The notes beneath the pieces are model-generated. The model had not been told where the DNA came from. It worked only from the letters and a program-made list of their open reading frames with translations, and searched no databases. Made by a program: the position numbers and the translations under genes. Positions 53,794 through 62,770 of a stretch of DNA of 64,000 nt are shown one piece after another (the stretch's first letter is position 1; each line of letters starts with the position of its first letter). Source of the DNA: Mycolicibacterium baixiangningiae (GTDB lineage: Bacteria; Actinomycetota; Actinomycetes; Mycobacteriales; Mycobacteriaceae); assembly GCF_016313185.1 (NCBI RefSeq), contig NZ_CP066218.1, forward strand, positions 1,984,001 through 2,048,000. Reading direction: 5' to 3'.

Positions 53794-55314
53794 ATGATGG
53801 CCCAGACGCCCACGGTGACCGATGATCGTCGGTCTACCGCCGACCCGCAGGCCAATGGTGCCCCGGCGGATCGGCGGCTGTTGATCGACGGACGACTGGT
53901 CGACACCGGACGGGTGTTTCCCTCTCTCAATCCCGCCACCGGCGAGGTGCTCGGACACGCGCCGGACGCGACCGTCGAGGACGCCGCCGCCGCCGTCGCC
54001 GCAGCCCGGCGCGCATTCGACACCACCGACTGGTCGACCGATGTCGAGCTGCGGGTGCGCTGTCTCGGCCAGTTGCACACCGCGCTCGTCGAACACCGCG
54101 ACGAACTGGCCGCGCTGACGATCGCGGAGGTGGGTGCCACCGAGGCGCTGTGCCAGGGCGCGCAGCTGGATCAGCCCATCGAGATCGTGCGCTACTACGC
54201 CGAGCTGCTCGCCGGCTACCCGATGACCGAAGACCTCGGCAACATCGAGAGCCGGGGGATGCAGCACCACCGCTGGGTCGAGAAGGAAGCCGCCGGAGTC
54301 GTCGCGGCGATCATCGCCTACAACTATCCCAACCAGCTCGCGCTGGCCAAGCTCGCGCCCGCGTTGGCCGCCGGCTGCACCGTCGTCCTCAAGTCGGCAC
54401 CGGATACTCCGCTGATCACCCTGGCCCTCGGCGAGCTGATCGCCGAGCACACCGACATTCCGGCCGGCGTGGTCAACGTGCTCTCCGGTGCCGACCCCGA
54501 AGTGGGGGTGGTGCTGACCACCAGCAACGACGTCGACATGGTCACCTTCACCGGGTCGACGCCGACAGGCCGGCGCATCATGGCCGCGGCCAGTGAGACG
54601 CTCAAGAAGGTGTTCCTCGAACTCGGCGGGAAGTCCGCCGCGATCGTCCTCGACGACGCCGACTTCAACACCGCGGCCTTGTTCTCGGCGTTCTCGATGG
54701 TCACCCACGCCGGCCAGGGCTGCGCGCTCACCTCGCGGCTGCTGGTGCCCGCCCGGCACAAGGACGAGATCGTCGAGCTGATCAAGAACAACTTCGGGCA
54801 CGTGCGCCTCGGAAATCCAGTCGATCCGTCCGTTTACATGGGTCCGCTCATCAGCGAGAAGCAGCGCGACAAGGTCCACGACATGGTCGAAAGGGCCGTC
54901 GCCGCAGGGGCATCGTTGGTCACCGGCGGCGAAAAAGTCGACCCCGGCTACTTCTACACACCCACGCTGCTCGCCGACGTCGATCCCGACAGCGAGATCG
55001 CGCAGGAAGAGGTCTTCGGACCGGTTCTGGCGGTGATCGCGTACGAGGACGACGACGACGCGGTGCGCATCGCCAACAACTCCATCTACGGACTGTCGGG
55101 AGCCGTATTCGGCAGCGAGGACCGCGCGCTGGCGGTCGCCCGCCGGATCCGCACCGGAACCTTCTCGATCAACGGCGGCAACTACTTCAGCCCCGACAGC
55201 CCGTTCGGCGGATACAAGCAGTCCGGCATCGGCCGGGAGATGGGGACCGCCGGGCTCGAGGAGTTCCTGGAGTCCAAGACGTTCGCCCGGGTGCTGACAG
55301 GAGAGCAGGCATGA
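53794..55314 (+). CDS. aldehyde dehydrogenase
   Basis: Aldehyde dehydrogenase of 506 residues. The general base is in LELGGKSAAIVLDD, the catalytic Cys in GQGCALTSRL and EEVFGPVLAVI completes the active site. ACTGAGGAGG precedes the ATG at 53794. Its stop overlaps the CoA-transferase start as ATGA, so oxidation of an aldehyde to an acid is directly coupled in expression to CoA transfer. First gene of an operon that continues through yrbE and mce to the right edge. Confidence 0.93.
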   Translation: MMAQTPTVTDDRRSTADPQANGAPADRRLLIDGRLVDTGRVFPSLNPATGEVLGHAPDATVEDAAAAVAAARRAFDTTDWSTDVELRVRCLGQLHTALVEHRDELAALTIAEVGATEALCQGAQLDQPIEIVRYYAELLAGYPMTEDLGNIESRGMQHHRWVEKEAAGVVAAIIAYNYPNQLALAKLAPALAAGCTVVLKSAPDTPLITLALGELIAEHTDIPAGVVNVLSGADPEVGVVLTTSNDVDMVTFTGSTPTGRRIMAAASETLKKVFLELGGKSAAIVLDDADFNTAALFSAFSMVTHAGQGCALTSRLLVPARHKDEIVELIKNNFGHVRLGNPVDPSVYMGPLISEKQRDKVHDMVERAVAAGASLVTGGEKVDPGYFYTPTLLADVDPDSEIAQEEVFGPVLAVIAYEDDDDAVRIANNSIYGLSGAVFGSEDRALAVARRIRTGTFSINGGNYFSPDSPFGGYKQSGIGREMGTAGLEEFLESKTFARVLTGEQA

Positions 55315-56519
55315 GTCGACCGCTCGAAGGCGTCCGCATTCTCGAGGTGGCGATGTACGGGTTCGTCCCGTCCTGCGGTGCGGTACTGGGTGAGTGGGGC
55401 GCCGACGTCATCAAGGTCGAGCATGCCGTGACCGGTGACCCGCAGCGCGGGCTGCGCCAGACCGGTCCGCTGCGTGTCGAGGGCGACCCGAACCCGAACA
55501 TCGAACACGCCAATCGCGGCAAGCGCAGCATCGGGCTCGACATGTCGGTACCCGAAGGCCGGGAGGTGCTGCTCGACCTCGCGCGCCGCGCCGATGTGTT
55601 CCTCACCAGCTTCCTGCCCGGCCACCGGACGAAGTTCGGCATCGACGTCGACGACATCCGCGCGGTCAACCCCGACATCATCTACGCGCGCGGCAGTGCG
55701 CTGGGACCGCGTGGCGAGGAGTCGGTCAAGGGCGGCTACGACATGACCGCGTTCTGGTGTCGCGCCGGTACGGCCGCCACCATCACCCCGCCGGGAATCG
55801 ACGGCATGATCGCCCCGCCGGGACCCGCCTACGGCGACACCATCTCCGGAACCAACCTGGCCGGCGGCATCGCGGCCGCGCTGTTCAAGCGCGAACGCAC
55901 CGGTGAGCCGTCGGTCGTGGACGTGTCGCTGCTGGGCAGTGGCCTGTGGTCGATGGGGCACACCGTCGCGCTGACCACCCACCTCAACCAGTTGATGGTG
56001 ACTCCGCCTCCGGGGGTGCACGGTTCGCCGATCAACCCGCTGGTGGGCGTCTATCCGACGGCCGACGACCGCTACATCTCGTTCGTGATGATGCAGCCGA
56101 CGAAGTTCTGGGCGGACGTGTGCACGCACATGGATCTCGACGACTACGCCGACGATCCGCGCTTCGCCACCGCCGAATCCTTCGCCGAGAACACCCCGGC
56201 CGCCGTCGAGATCCTCACCGAGGCGATGCGCAAACGCCCGCTGCCCGAGTGGAGTGAGCGGTTCGCGACGCTCGCCGGTCCATGGGCCCCGGTCCAGGAC
56301 ACCCTGCAGGCCGCGCAGGACGCGCAGGTGCGGGCCAACGAGTACATCGTGCGGGCCGGTGAGCTGGAGTTGGTGGCCAACCCGGTGCAGTTCGACGTCG
56401 CCGCCCCGCAGACCGGTGCCGCACCGGGTTTCGCCGAGCAGACCGACGACATCCTGGTCGAACTGGGCCTGGACTGGGACCGCATTATCGAGCTCAAGAC
56501 GGCCGGCGCCGTCACGTGA
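55311..56519 (+). CDS. CoA-transferase, CaiB/BaiF (class III) family
   Basis: Class III CoA-transferase of 402 residues. The opening RPLEGVRILEVAMYGFVPSC, the block IKVEHAVTGDPQRG, NRGKRSIGLDM and the catalytic Asp region GGYDMTAFW are typical. These enzymes move CoA from a donor thioester to an acid without ATP. Placed after an aldehyde dehydrogenase, it probably activates the acid formed there (inference). Relatives include BaiF of bile acid metabolism and formyl-CoA transferase. Confidence 0.92.
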   Translation: MSRPLEGVRILEVAMYGFVPSCGAVLGEWGADVIKVEHAVTGDPQRGLRQTGPLRVEGDPNPNIEHANRGKRSIGLDMSVPEGREVLLDLARRADVFLTSFLPGHRTKFGIDVDDIRAVNPDIIYARGSALGPRGEESVKGGYDMTAFWCRAGTAATITPPGIDGMIAPPGPAYGDTISGTNLAGGIAAALFKRERTGEPSVVDVSLLGSGLWSMGHTVALTTHLNQLMVTPPPGVHGSPINPLVGVYPTADDRYISFVMMQPTKFWADVCTHMDLDDYADDPRFATAESFAENTPAAVEILTEAMRKRPLPEWSERFATLAGPWAPVQDTLQAAQDAQVRANEYIVRAGELELVANPVQFDVAAPQTGAAPGFAEQTDDILVELGLDWDRIIELKTAGAVT

Positions 56520-56533
56520 CAGTGGGGATCTGA

Positions 56534-57703
56534 ATGCCGTTCATCGCTTCGATCGGGACGTACCTCCCGTGTTGGGGCACACCGCATCACCGCATCGCCG
56601 GTGACGACGAGGACGCCATCACGCTCGCCGTCGAGGCCGGATGCGCCGCGCTCAGCGCGGGTGGGACGGTGGAACGCGTCGTCCTGGTCAGCCGCGATCT
56701 GCCGCTGACCGAGAGCAGTAACGCCGCGGTGCTGCTGGCCGGCCTGGGCCTGGACCCCGAACTCGAGGTCGACGAACGGCTCGGCGGTGCGCCGGCGACG
56801 CTGGATGCGGTCAGCTCCGCCCGGCCGCGGTCACTGGTCATCGGCGTCGATCTGGAACCGGCGGGCGCGGCGGCGATCTTGACGTCTGACCGCGGTAAGC
56901 AGGTCCGCACCGCCGCCCGTGTCGCGCGCAGCCTGCCGGTGCGCACGCGCAACGCCGTCGGCGTCGTCCACGACTACGGCGACCCGCGTCTGCTGCACGA
57001 ACGCGGACTGCTGGCCTCGCTCTCGGCGGCGTGGCTGGACACGCCGGTGGTCGTCGCGGGTGTCGAACACGACAAGGTGATGTCGCTGTGCATCGGCGAA
57101 CCGCCCCGCCTGCCGACATCCGGAGCAAGTTCTGGTCTGTTTGCCCTCGCAAGCCTCACCGAGTCCCATACGATGGGCCCCTTGGTTGCGGTGGAGCAGG
57201 CTAGCCTGTCCGGCATCACCGTCACAGGCGGTGAGGCACAAGTGATTCGACGTGAACCGGCGGCACGGCTGCTACCCGAGGGGACGGTCACCCCGGGTGC
57301 CGACCTGGCGATTTCGCTGGCCGCCTACGAGCGCGCATTCGAGGCGAAGGTGCGCTGGGAGGCCGGCAAGCACACCGACAGCGACGTTCTGGATTTCCCG
57401 CCGCGCTACCGGGTCGGTGCTGACTGTGCACTGGACACCGACTACGAGTTGGTGCCGTTACCGCGGACCGGCACCGTCTACACCGAGGCGACCGTGCGGA
57501 TTCCGGTGCCGGGGATGCGCTCGCCCTACTCGCTGGTGATCGTGGAACTCGACGGGACCGACGTGCGCGCACTGGTCAAGGTGACCGGCGCCGAACCGGG
57601 GTCGGTCGACATCGGCGCCAGGGGACAGATGGTCCTTCGTCGTGTCGCGGTGCGCTCCGGCGTGCCCGACTACGGTTACGCGTTCGAACCGGACGCGGCA
57701 TGA
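56534..57703 (+). CDS. thiolase-fold/DUF35 OB-fold protein without obvious catalytic Cys
   Basis: Protein of 389 residues. The N-terminal about 270 residues (IASIGTYLPCWGTPHHRIAG, then DEDAITLAVEAGCAALSAGG) resemble a degenerate HMG-CoA-synthase/ketosynthase half-fold; the C-terminal about 110 are a DUF35-like OB-fold (GTVYTEATVRIPVPGMRSPY, SLVIVELDGTDVRALVKVTG). No acyl-enzyme Cys context is visible and the DUF35 zinc cysteines are absent. Next to an active-looking thiolase at 57726 it is probably a structural or regulatory partner, as DUF35 proteins are for SCP2 thiolases (inference). Confidence 0.75.
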   Translation: MPFIASIGTYLPCWGTPHHRIAGDDEDAITLAVEAGCAALSAGGTVERVVLVSRDLPLTESSNAAVLLAGLGLDPELEVDERLGGAPATLDAVSSARPRSLVIGVDLEPAGAAAILTSDRGKQVRTAARVARSLPVRTRNAVGVVHDYGDPRLLHERGLLASLSAAWLDTPVVVAGVEHDKVMSLCIGEPPRLPTSGASSGLFALASLTESHTMGPLVAVEQASLSGITVTGGEAQVIRREPAARLLPEGTVTPGADLAISLAAYERAFEAKVRWEAGKHTDSDVLDFPPRYRVGADCALDTDYELVPLPRTGTVYTEATVRIPVPGMRSPYSLVIVELDGTDVRALVKVTGAEPGSVDIGARGQMVLRRVAVRSGVPDYGYAFEPDAA

Positions 57704-57725
57704 CCGCGCCGGAGTCGGAGGCGCC

Positions 57726-58892
57726 ATGCGCAAGGTAGCAATCGTCGGTGCGGGCATGACGCCGTTCGCCGAGCACTATGCCCTCGGTATCAAGGACCTG
57801 CTGCCGATGGCGTTCGCTGAGTGCGCCGCCAGCGTCGACAAGGGCATGATCAAAGATGACATCGATGCGGCATGGTTCGGCGCCATGGGCACGACGGACG
57901 GCTTCCCCGCAGGTGTGCTGGCTGACACCCTCGGACTGCAGGATCTGCCGGTCACCCACATCGAGAACTCCTGTGCCACCGGCAATGACGCAGTGCGCAA
58001 CGCGCTCTACGGGATCGCCTGTGGCGCGGCGGACGTCGCTCTGGTGATGGGTGCGGACAAGCTGCGCGAGGTCGCCACCAAGGACATGATGTGGGGCTGG
58101 GAGGCCACCACCCGCGATATGGCCTGGGACTACCCGCTGGGGCTCGTCGCACCTGCCGGCTTCGCACTGCATGTGCGCCGGTACCTGCACGAGTCACCGG
58201 CCACCCGTGAGCATCTGGCGATGATCGCGGTCAAGAACCACCGCAACGCCGTCGACAACCCGAAGGCCAGGCTGCGGTTCGAGATCACCGTCGAGCAGGC
58301 GCTGGCCGCACCGATCGTCGCCGACCCGTTCGGGATCTACGACTGCGCACCACAAAGCGACGGCGCCGCCGCGCTGATCCTGGCCGCCGAGGACGTCGTC
58401 GACCGTTTCACCGATCGGCCGGTGTGGATCCGCGGCGTCGGGCTGGGACTCGATTCGGTGATGTACCCGCACAAACCCGATATGACGACGTTTCCGGCGA
58501 CGGTCCGCGCGGCCAAGCGCGCCTTCGGTATGGCCGGTGTGACACCGGCCGAGGTCGACGTCGCCGAGGTGCACGACTATTTCACCGGAATCGAGCTGAT
58601 CAGCTATGAGGATCTCGGCTTCGCCGACCGTTTCGGTGCGTACAAGCTGGTCGAGGCCGAGGTGACCAGCATGGGCGGCGCGCTGCCGGTCAACCCCAGC
58701 GGCGGACTCAAGGCGAAGGGCCACCCGCCGGGCGCGACCGGTGTCGCGCAGTGCGTCGAGTTGTTCGAACAACTGCGCGGCGAGGCCGTCAATCAGGTCG
58801 ATGGGGCGCGAATCGGTCTGGCGCACAACATCGGTGGTCCGACAGCGGTAGCGGCGGTCACCATCCTGGAAGGAGCCCGAGCCCATGGCTGA
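57726..58892 (+). CDS. SCP2-type thiolase (acetyl-CoA acetyltransferase family)
   Basis: Thiolase of 388 residues. The nucleophilic Cys is in IENSCATGNDAVRNAL, and C-terminal catalytic blocks are NPSGGLKAKGHPPGATG and LAHNIGGPTA. It fits lipid-transfer/SCP2 thiolases that cleave 3-ketoacyl-CoA with a branched or bulky acyl group. ATG at 57726 is preferred over 57642; CGGAGGCGCC precedes it. It follows the DUF35 protein, which probably binds it, and overlaps yrbEA by eight bases, tying thiolysis to import. Confidence 0.92.
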   Translation: MRKVAIVGAGMTPFAEHYALGIKDLLPMAFAECAASVDKGMIKDDIDAAWFGAMGTTDGFPAGVLADTLGLQDLPVTHIENSCATGNDAVRNALYGIACGAADVALVMGADKLREVATKDMMWGWEATTRDMAWDYPLGLVAPAGFALHVRRYLHESPATREHLAMIAVKNHRNAVDNPKARLRFEITVEQALAAPIVADPFGIYDCAPQSDGAAALILAAEDVVDRFTDRPVWIRGVGLGLDSVMYPHKPDMTTFPATVRAAKRAFGMAGVTPAEVDVAEVHDYFTGIELISYEDLGFADRFGAYKLVEAEVTSMGGALPVNPSGGLKAKGHPPGATGVAQCVELFEQLRGEAVNQVDGARIGLAHNIGGPTAVAAVTILEGARAHG

Positions 58893-59682
58893 GCGGTGGA
58901 CACCCGGGATTTCGCTGGGTAAGGGCATCTCGACACCGATGCAGGCGGTGGGCGGGCTGTTCTCGATGTCTGCCGACGCCTTCCGCTTCATCTTCCGCCG
59001 GCCGTTTCAGTGGCGGGAATTCCTCGAACAGTCCTGGTTCGTCGCCAAGGTCTCACTGGCACCCACTCTGCTGGTAGCGATTCCGTTCACGACGTTGGTG
59101 TCCTTCACGCTGAACATCCTTCTCCGCGAACTCGGCGCGGCTGACCTCTCGGGCGCCGGAGCGGCGTTCGGGGCGGTCACCCAGCTGGGTCCGATGGTGA
59201 CCGTGCTGATCGTCGCAGGCGCGGGAGCGACAGCGATGTGCGCTGACCTCGGATCCCGCACCATCCGCGAGGAGATCGAGGCGATGGAGGTGCTCGGCAT
59301 CAACCCCGTGCAGCGGTTGGTGACCCCTCGCATGCTGGCGTCGGGTCTGGTTGCCCTGCTACTCAACAGTCTCGTGGTGATCATCGGCATCCTCGGTGGC
59401 TACGTGTTCTCGGTGTTCGTGCAGGACGTCAACCCGGGCGCTTTCGCGGCCGGTATCACGCTGCTTACCGGGCTTCCCGAGATGATCATCTCGTGCGTGA
59501 AGGCCGCGTTGTTCGGGCTGATCGCCGGGATGGTGGCGTGCTATCGCGGCCTCACCATCACCGGCGGCGGAGCCAAGGCCGTGGGCAACGCGGTCAACGA
59601 GACGGTGGTCTACGCGTTCATGGCGCTGTTCGTCATCAACGTGCTGGTGACCGCCATCGGCATCCAACTGACGACGGGCTGA
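58885..59682 (+). CDS. yrbEA: YrbE-family permease A of an Mce lipid transporter
   Basis: Integral membrane protein of 265 residues of the MlaE/YrbE family, one of two permeases of an Mce system that moves lipids or sterols across the envelope with an MceG-type ATPase. About five to six helices are present (SLAPTLLVAIPFTTLVSFTL, MLASGLVALLLNSLVVIIGI). The cytoplasmic coupling segment IREEIEAMEVLGINPVQRLV is typical. The segment LNILLRELGAADLSGAG and SAD-x-FRF-x-FRRPFQWREF resemble YrbE4A of the cholesterol importer, as I recall it, but the paralogue group is not certain. Eight-base overlap with the thiolase gene. Confidence 0.93.
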   Translation: MAERWTPGISLGKGISTPMQAVGGLFSMSADAFRFIFRRPFQWREFLEQSWFVAKVSLAPTLLVAIPFTTLVSFTLNILLRELGAADLSGAGAAFGAVTQLGPMVTVLIVAGAGATAMCADLGSRTIREEIEAMEVLGINPVQRLVTPRMLASGLVALLLNSLVVIIGILGGYVFSVFVQDVNPGAFAAGITLLTGLPEMIISCVKAALFGLIAGMVACYRGLTITGGGAKAVGNAVNETVVYAFMALFVINVLVTAIGIQLTTG

Positions 59683-59685
59683 CGC

Positions 59686-60543
59686 ATGGGAACCCTGACC
59701 GTACTGCGATCGACCTATCCACGCGTCGCCAGGCAGTTCAGCCGCCCGGTGTCGTTGCTGAGCCGCATCGGTGACCACACGATGTTCTACGGGCGGGCCC
59801 TTGCCGGGATTCCGCACGCCACAATGCACTTCCGCAAGGAAGTCATCCGGCTCATCGCCGAGATATCCATGGGCGCGGGCACATTGGCGATGATCGGCGG
59901 CACCGTGGTAATCGTCGGATTCCTGACACTGGCCACCGGCGGGGTCCTGGCGATCCAGGGGTACAGCTCGCTGGGGAACATCGGCATCGAGGCGCTCACC
60001 GGCTTCCTGTCCGCCTTCATCAACGTCCGCATTGCAGCGCCGGTGGTGGCCGGCATCGGGCTGGCGGCCACGTTCGGCGCCGGAGTGACCGCCCAGCTGG
60101 GCGCCATGCGGATCAACGAGGAGATCGACGCACTGGAGAGCATGGGTATCCGCCCGGTGGAATACCTGGTGAGCACACGGATCGTGGCCGGGATGATCGC
60201 GATCACGCCGCTGTATTCGATTGCCGTCATCCTGTCGTTCGTCGCCAGCCAATTCACCACGGTGATGCTGCTGGGCCAGTCCAGCGGCCTGTACAAGCAC
60301 TACTTCGACACGTTCCTCAACCCGATCGACCTGCTGTGGTCATTCCTGCAGGCCATCCTGATGGCGCTCACCATCCTGCTGATCCACACCTACTTCGGCT
60401 ACTTCGCCTCGGGTGGCCCGTCGGGAGTCGGTGCCGCGGTGGGTAACGCGGTGCGCGCCTCCCTCATCCTCGTCGTGTCGGTGACACTGCTGGTGTCCCT
60501 GTCCGTCTACGGCTCCAACGGCAACTTCAATCTTTCGGGATAG
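59686..60543 (+). CDS. yrbEB: YrbE-family permease B of an Mce lipid transporter
   Basis: Second permease, 285 residues, starting three bases after YrbEA. The coupling segment reads INEEIDALESMGIRPVEYLV and helices include MIAITPLYSIAVILSFVASQ and SLILVVSVTLLVSLSVYG. It pairs with YrbEA in the inner membrane. Conserved length and order confirm an mce operon. Confidence 0.93.
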   Translation: MGTLTVLRSTYPRVARQFSRPVSLLSRIGDHTMFYGRALAGIPHATMHFRKEVIRLIAEISMGAGTLAMIGGTVVIVGFLTLATGGVLAIQGYSSLGNIGIEALTGFLSAFINVRIAAPVVAGIGLAATFGAGVTAQLGAMRINEEIDALESMGIRPVEYLVSTRIVAGMIAITPLYSIAVILSFVASQFTTVMLLGQSSGLYKHYFDTFLNPIDLLWSFLQAILMALTILLIHTYFGYFASGGPSGVGAAVGNAVRASLILVVSVTLLVSLSVYGSNGNFNLSG

Positions 60544-60551
60544 GGGCTGAG

Positions 60552-61748
60552 TTGACGAGTAACCGTGCGAAGGCACTGGCCGGCCTGGCCAGTGTGGTGG
60601 TGTTCGGTCTGATCATCGCGCTGGCGATCGGCCTGTTCCGCGGCAGCTTCACCAAAACCATTCCGGTGACAGTGCTCTCGGACCGGGCCGGGTTGGTGAT
60701 GAACCCCGACGCCAAGGTCAGGATGCGCGGTGTCGAGGTCGGCAAGGTGTCGTCCATCGAGGAACGTCCCGACGGCCAGGCCGCACTGCACCTCGCCATG
60801 GATCCGTCTCAGCTGCGCCTGATTCCATCGAATGTGGGCGTCGACATCGCCTCGTCGACGGTGTTCGGCGCCAAATTCGTGGAGCTCAACGCACCGGCTG
60901 ACCCGTCGCCGGAGACGTTGCGCGCCGGGCAGGTGCTGCAGGGCGAGCACGTCACGGTCGAGATCAACACCGTGTTCCAGCAGTTGGTCACGGTGCTGGA
61001 CAAGATCGACCCGGCGAAACTGAACGAGACGCTCGGTGCGATCGCCACCGCGTTCAACGGCCGCGGTGAGCAGTTCGGTCAGACGATGTCCGACTTCAAC
61101 GCGCTGCTGGCCAAGCTCGAGCCGAGCCTGCCCAACCTGAGCCACGACATCGAGGCGGCGGTACCGACGTTCAACGCCTACGCCGACGCGGCACCCGATC
61201 TGATGAGGACCTTCGACAACGCCACACAGGTCAGCCGCTCGATAGTCGAGGAGCAGCAGAACCTCGACGAATTCCTGGTCAGCTCAATCGGTTTGGCAGA
61301 CCTCGGCAACGAGGTCATCGGCGGTAACCGAAAGGCTCTCACCGACCTGGTGCACGTGCTGGTGCCCACCACCGACCTGCTCGCCCGCTACCACGACTCG
61401 GTGCGGTGCGGCATCGGTGGCCTCGTGCCGTTCTCGAAGTCCCCGCCGCAATACAACGGGATCATCGTCTCGGCCGGCCTCACGCTCGGCGTCGAGCGGT
61501 ACCGATATCCGACGGATCTGCCGAAGGTCGCGGCCAAGAGCGGCGGCTACAACTACTGTGAGGCACTCGGCCTGCCCGAGCTGCCACCGGACTTCGTGCC
61601 GCCGTTGATCGTCGGCGACGTCGGCTCCAACCCCGCGCAGTACGGGAACTCGGGCATCTTGCTCAACTCGGACGGACTCAAACAGTGGCTCTATGGGCCG
61701 CTCGCCGGGCCACCACGCAACAGCGCACAAACGGGACAGCCAGGATGA
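60552..61748 (+). CDS. mceA: MceA-type substrate-binding protein
   Basis: Exported Mce protein of 398 residues, TTG start eight bases after YrbEB. An uncleaved N-terminal helix (ALAGLASVVVFGLIIALAIG) is followed by the MCE beta-barrel domain (TIPVTVLSDRAGLVMNPDAK, then VRMRGVEVGKVSSIEERPDG) and a long helical tail region. Six such proteins normally form a hexameric tunnel that conveys a hydrophobic substrate to the permease. The TTG start may lower expression. Confidence 0.93.
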   Translation: MTSNRAKALAGLASVVVFGLIIALAIGLFRGSFTKTIPVTVLSDRAGLVMNPDAKVRMRGVEVGKVSSIEERPDGQAALHLAMDPSQLRLIPSNVGVDIASSTVFGAKFVELNAPADPSPETLRAGQVLQGEHVTVEINTVFQQLVTVLDKIDPAKLNETLGAIATAFNGRGEQFGQTMSDFNALLAKLEPSLPNLSHDIEAAVPTFNAYADAAPDLMRTFDNATQVSRSIVEEQQNLDEFLVSSIGLADLGNEVIGGNRKALTDLVHVLVPTTDLLARYHDSVRCGIGGLVPFSKSPPQYNGIIVSAGLTLGVERYRYPTDLPKVAAKSGGYNYCEALGLPELPPDFVPPLIVGDVGSNPAQYGNSGILLNSDGLKQWLYGPLAGPPRNSAQTGQPG

Positions 61749-62770
61749 CGAAACTCACGGGCACGCTCATCAAGCTCATCACCTTCGCGGTGGTGATGGT
61801 AGTGCTGACAGCCTTTCTGTTCCTCGTCTTCAGTGACGGGCGAACCGGTGCGACAAACGGTTACTCGGCCGTCTTCGCAGACGCGTCGCGGCTCAAGTCG
61901 GGGGACGGCGTGCGGGTTGCCGGCGTCCGGGTCGGCACTGTCCAGAAGGTGTCCCTGCAGGGCGACAGGCGGGTCTTGATCGATTTCGACACCGACCGCG
62001 GCATCGTGCTGACCACTGCGACCAAGGCGGCGATCCGTTACCTCAACCTGGTCGGCGATCGCTATCTGGAACTCGTCGACACACCGGGTTCGACGAAGAT
62101 CCTCCCGACCGGGGCGCAGATACCGCTCGATCGGACGGCGCCGGCGCTGGACCTCGACCTGCTGCTCGGTGGTCTCAAACCTGTGATCCAGGGACTCAAT
62201 CCGCAAGACGTCAACGCGCTGACCTCGTCCCTGATCCAGGTCCTGCAGGGCCAGGGCGGAACGCTGGAATCGCTGATGTCGAGGACCTCGTCGTTCACCA
62301 ACTCGCTGGCGGACAACGGCCAGGTCATCGAAGCCTTGATCGACGATCTGCGAACGGTGCTGGCGACGCTGGCCGAAGACGGTGACGAGTTCTCCGGCGC
62401 GGTCGACCGACTCGAGAAACTCGTCAATGGGCTGTCGGCCGATCGCGACCCGATCGGCACTGCCATCGAGTCGTTGGACAACGGCACGGCGTCACTGGCA
62501 GATCTGCTCGGTAGGGCCCGACAGCCGCTGGCCGGCACGGTCGACCAGTTGAACGAGCTCGCCCCGATCCTCGACAACGACAAGCCCCGGATCGACGCCA
62601 CGCTTCAGAAGTTGCCCGAGATCTATCGCAAACTCGCACGGGTGGGCTCCTATGGCGCCTTCTTCCCTTATTACATCTGCGCTGTCACGTTCCGCGCCAG
62701 CGATCTTCAGGGACGCACGGTGGTCTTCCCGTGGATCCGGCAGGAAGCGGGAAGGTGCGAGGAGAACTAG
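61745..62770 (+). CDS. mceB: MceB-type substrate-binding protein
   Basis: Mce protein of 341 residues starting at ATG 61745, overlapping the MceA stop by four bases. N-terminal helix LIKLITFAVVMVVLTAFLFL, MCE domain with DASRLKSGDGVRVAGVRVGT and a helical tail. Second ring subunit of the transporter. Confidence 0.93.
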   Translation: MTKLTGTLIKLITFAVVMVVLTAFLFLVFSDGRTGATNGYSAVFADASRLKSGDGVRVAGVRVGTVQKVSLQGDRRVLIDFDTDRGIVLTTATKAAIRYLNLVGDRYLELVDTPGSTKILPTGAQIPLDRTAPALDLDLLLGGLKPVIQGLNPQDVNALTSSLIQVLQGQGGTLESLMSRTSSFTNSLADNGQVIEALIDDLRTVLATLAEDGDEFSGAVDRLEKLVNGLSADRDPIGTAIESLDNGTASLADLLGRARQPLAGTVDQLNELAPILDNDKPRIDATLQKLPEIYRKLARVGSYGAFFPYYICAVTFRASDLQGRTVVFPWIRQEAGRCEEN

